NCBI RefSeq assembly: GCF_017848645.1 | Contig: NZ_JAFEIF010000082.1 | Coordinates: 1-64,000, forward strand | Length of the DNA stretch: 64,000 nt | Source: Limnohabitans sp. | GTDB taxonomy: Bacteria > Pseudomonadota > Gammaproteobacteria > Burkholderiales > Burkholderiaceae_C | Direction of reading: 5' to 3' | Part shown: positions 62,527 through 64,000 of the stretch, in pieces | Numbering within the stretch: position 1 is the first letter of the stretch | How the letters are laid out: each line of letters begins with the position of its first letter | Program-made: the position numbers and the translations under genes | Notes under the pieces: model-generated | What the model was told of the DNA's origin: nothing | Database searches by the model: none | Seen by the model: only the letters and a program-made list of their open reading frames with translations

Positions 62527-64000
62527 TCACTTCTCATGCTTCCCCGAAGGCGAATACGGACACCCACTCCCCGCCGAGGTCGATCCGCACCAGCGGCATT
62601 TGTTCGCCCCGCTGCCATGCCGGTGTTTTTTGGTCATGCTGTGCGCGCAACCGCTGCCGTAGGACGATGCATTGCAGAACGCGCATTCTTTTCGTCGCCG
62701 TTGTGTTCGTGCTTTTTGGTGGGGCTGTGCGGGCAGCCTGAGCCGAACGATGACAAGTTGCAATACCGGCATTTGCTCATGCTGTTGACTCCTGCTGGGT
62801 GTGGGCCATGGCTTGGGCATCAGCCGCGCCACGATGGCCTTCATGCCTTCGGTATCCAGCTGGCAATAGCGGCACATGTGACCGATTTTGGTTTCCCGTT
62901 CGGCATCTGAATAGTTATTTGCCTGGCGCACCGCCTTAGGCGCCGCCGCCCGAAGGTAGCCGACTTGCGCATCGCCGCCGTTTTGCACGCCGTCCAGCTG
63001 GTCGTAGCCCATGCCCGGCACCAGCAGGGGCAGCAGGTCTTCAATTTGCGCGTGTAGGCGCATCAGCGGCTCTGCCAGGTCGCCAAACTGGGTGGCCAGT
63101 TCGCGGATCACGCCGCGTTCAAAGCTAGCTTTCCAGGCCAGGATGGTGCTGGCGGGGCTCTGGTCTTTGACCAGCTTTTCGGCCAGGGCGCGGCGCGGGT
63201 CGTGGCCGGTGGTGTCTAGAAGTTCGCGGTGCGCCAGCACCTTGCTGCTTGCGGCCTGCACATGCACGCTGTACTGAAACGGGATCTGTTGCCCGCTGCG
63301 GCTGCCGGGCCACACCGGGGCGGTCAGGTTGATGGTTTCAAAGTCCAGGTGTTGCACGGGCCAGCTGTAGCGTGCCAACGCTTGGCGCACGCCGGGTGCG
63401 TCGATTAAGGGTTGGCCGCTGCACACAGCCTGCGCCAGACGGCGGTTGACGATTTGAGCTTCACTTTTGTCGTGCCAGAGTTGGGCGATGAATTCTTCGG
63501 GCACGCGGGGCAGGTCGGTGTGGCCGGCGTCTAACAGGTGCTGCGCTTTGGCCTGGCCGATGTCTTTGTTTAAGCGGATCGGCACCACATCGCTGGGCGG
63601 GGTCTGGTCGGCCCCGGTGCAGTGGCCGATGTAAGTACATTCAAACGGGTCGGTGCATTGCGTGCCAGGCTGGTGCTTGACCGGCTCTTTGTGCTGCAGT
63701 GCCACCATGCGGGCGGCATTCAGTATGGCGGGCATGGTCTCCAGGTGTTCGTCCACACTGGCACGCAATTCGGCGTCGTCGTGTAGCTGCAAAAATCCGG
63801 TGTAGTCGCCGGGCTGCTGCAGCTCAAAGCCTTTTTTGACGAGCAGCAGGCCCTCCCACTTGAGGGGCACGCCAGTCTGCTGCGCCACCCAGGTCTGGGT
63901 CGCCAGGTCGGCATGGTGGTAGGCCTTGGGGCTGGTGCTGGTGCTGGTGCTGGATTTGACTTCGAGCATCTGCCAAGCGCCACGCATGGGCACCATCACA
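62527..64000 (-). CDS. DUF2779/Cas4-like RecB-family nuclease, 5' end outside the window
   Basis: About 490 codons are visible, running off the right edge. Near the visible start, LEVKSSTS fits the EVK of a RecB/Cas4-type nuclease, and cysteines (CTDPFECTYIGHC) suit an iron-sulfur cluster. The YSWPVQHLDFETINL and SGQQIPFQYSVHV motifs and the late MCRYCQLDTEGM mark the DUF2779 domain. That domain should end near residue 400; the frame instead continues about 85 codons across the zinc-repeat gene, whose second and third copies are in this same frame. Confidence 0.75.
   Translation of the reverse strand, partial: VMVPMRGAWQMLEVKSSTSTSTSPKAYHHADLATQTWVAQQTGVPLKWEGLLLVKKGFELQQPGDYTGFLQLHDDAELRASVDEHLETMPAILNAARMVALQHKEPVKHQPGTQCTDPFECTYIGHCTGADQTPPSDVVPIRLNKDIGQAKAQHLLDAGHTDLPRVPEEFIAQLWHDKSEAQIVNRRLAQAVCSGQPLIDAPGVRQALARYSWPVQHLDFETINLTAPVWPGSRSGQQIPFQYSVHVQAASSKVLAHRELLDTTGHDPRRALAEKLVKDQSPASTILAWKASFERGVIRELATQFGDLAEPLMRLHAQIEDLLPLLVPGMGYDQLDGVQNGGDAQVGYLRAAAPKAVRQANNYSDAERETKIGHMCRYCQLDTEGMKAIVARLMPKPWPTPSRSQQHEQMPVLQLVIVRLRLPAQPHQKARTQRRRKECAFCNASSYGSGCAHSMTKKHRHGSGANKCRWCGSTSAGSGCPYSPSGKHEK
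62530..62774 (-). repeat. three tandem zinc-binding-like protein repeats
   Basis: Three 24-codon copies of a C-x-x-C-x-x-x-S-x-GSGC-x-x-S-x-x-x-KH-x-H type unit lie at 62703-62774, 62617-62688 and 62530-62601 (the last copy ends KHEK). Copies 2 and 3 start 87 bases apart; copies 1 and 2 start 86 bases apart. Confidence 0.85.
62634..62780 (-). pseudogene. zinc-repeat small gene, frameshifted after copy 1
   Basis: An ATG at 62780 with AGGAG eight bases upstream opens a 48-codon frame that encodes the first repeat (KCRYCNLSSFGSGC) and then loses sense. Copies 2 and 3 lie in the next frame and end at 62527. Restoring one base in the TTTT/AAAA run at 62689-62692 would give an unbroken protein of about 84 residues with three repeats. 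The loss may be a mutation, a sequencing error in a homopolymer, or a site of -1 frameshifting. Confidence 0.6.

Overview
The window looks like chromosomal DNA of a GC-rich betaproteobacterium of the Burkholderiales, most likely a freshwater Comamonadaceae (Limnohabitans/Rhodoferax type). This rests on gene content and neighbourhoods: slmA beside argB, lptA-lptB-rpoN, a phasin next to a TetR regulator, a cysteine-rich CWC protein, and IcmF. No rRNA, tRNA, CRISPR array or complete insertion sequence was recognised.

Layout. 1-8.0 kb: a minus-strand type II secretion operon, gspE-F-G-H-I-J-K-L-M plus a truncated GspC/N-like gene, with most genes overlapping by a few bases. 8.2-10.0 kb: a serine hydrolase whose first 51 codons are an internally deleted copy of the 5' end of gspE. 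10.1-17.4 kb: slmA, argB, rfbD-rfbB, phasin and TetR, coaX, and a bactofilin/M23 peptidase pair. 17.7-27.3 kb: a peptide-utilisation cluster with an amidase, an MlrC-like peptidase, a complete dipeptide-type ABC importer and a second, divergent amidase. 27.4-53.7 kb: mostly core metabolism and housekeeping (rhodanese, icmF, BKACE enzyme, amn, phoX, gshB, glutamine amidotransferase, MFS exporter, malate synthase G, HMG-CoA lyase, LysR, PsiF-like, argS, SPOR protein, dsbA, lptA, lptB, rpoN, a THUMP-type rRNA methyltransferase).

53.7-59.3 kb is accessory and dense in toxin-antitoxin-like genes: a PIN protein coupled to the methyltransferase, a hipBA module with two visible palindromic operators and a divergent sirtuin, an excisionase-type HTH/PIN pair, and a small MESH1-like (p)ppGpp hydrolase. 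A possible structured small RNA follows at 59.37-59.46 kb.

From about 60.3 kb base composition becomes AT-rich and the genes look foreign: a small Cys-motif protein, a PD-(D/E)XK nuclease-like protein, and a DUF2779/Cas4-like nuclease running off the right edge. The 3' end of the last gene overlaps three tandem copies of a zinc-binding-like repeat; the first copy is out of frame by exactly one base.

The clearest new observations are the gspE-fragment/serine-hydrolase fusion, the frameshifted zinc-repeat gene within the nuclease island, the unassigned structured RNA, and the regulatory palindromes at hipBA and icmF. All functions are inferred from motif reading; no database search was run.
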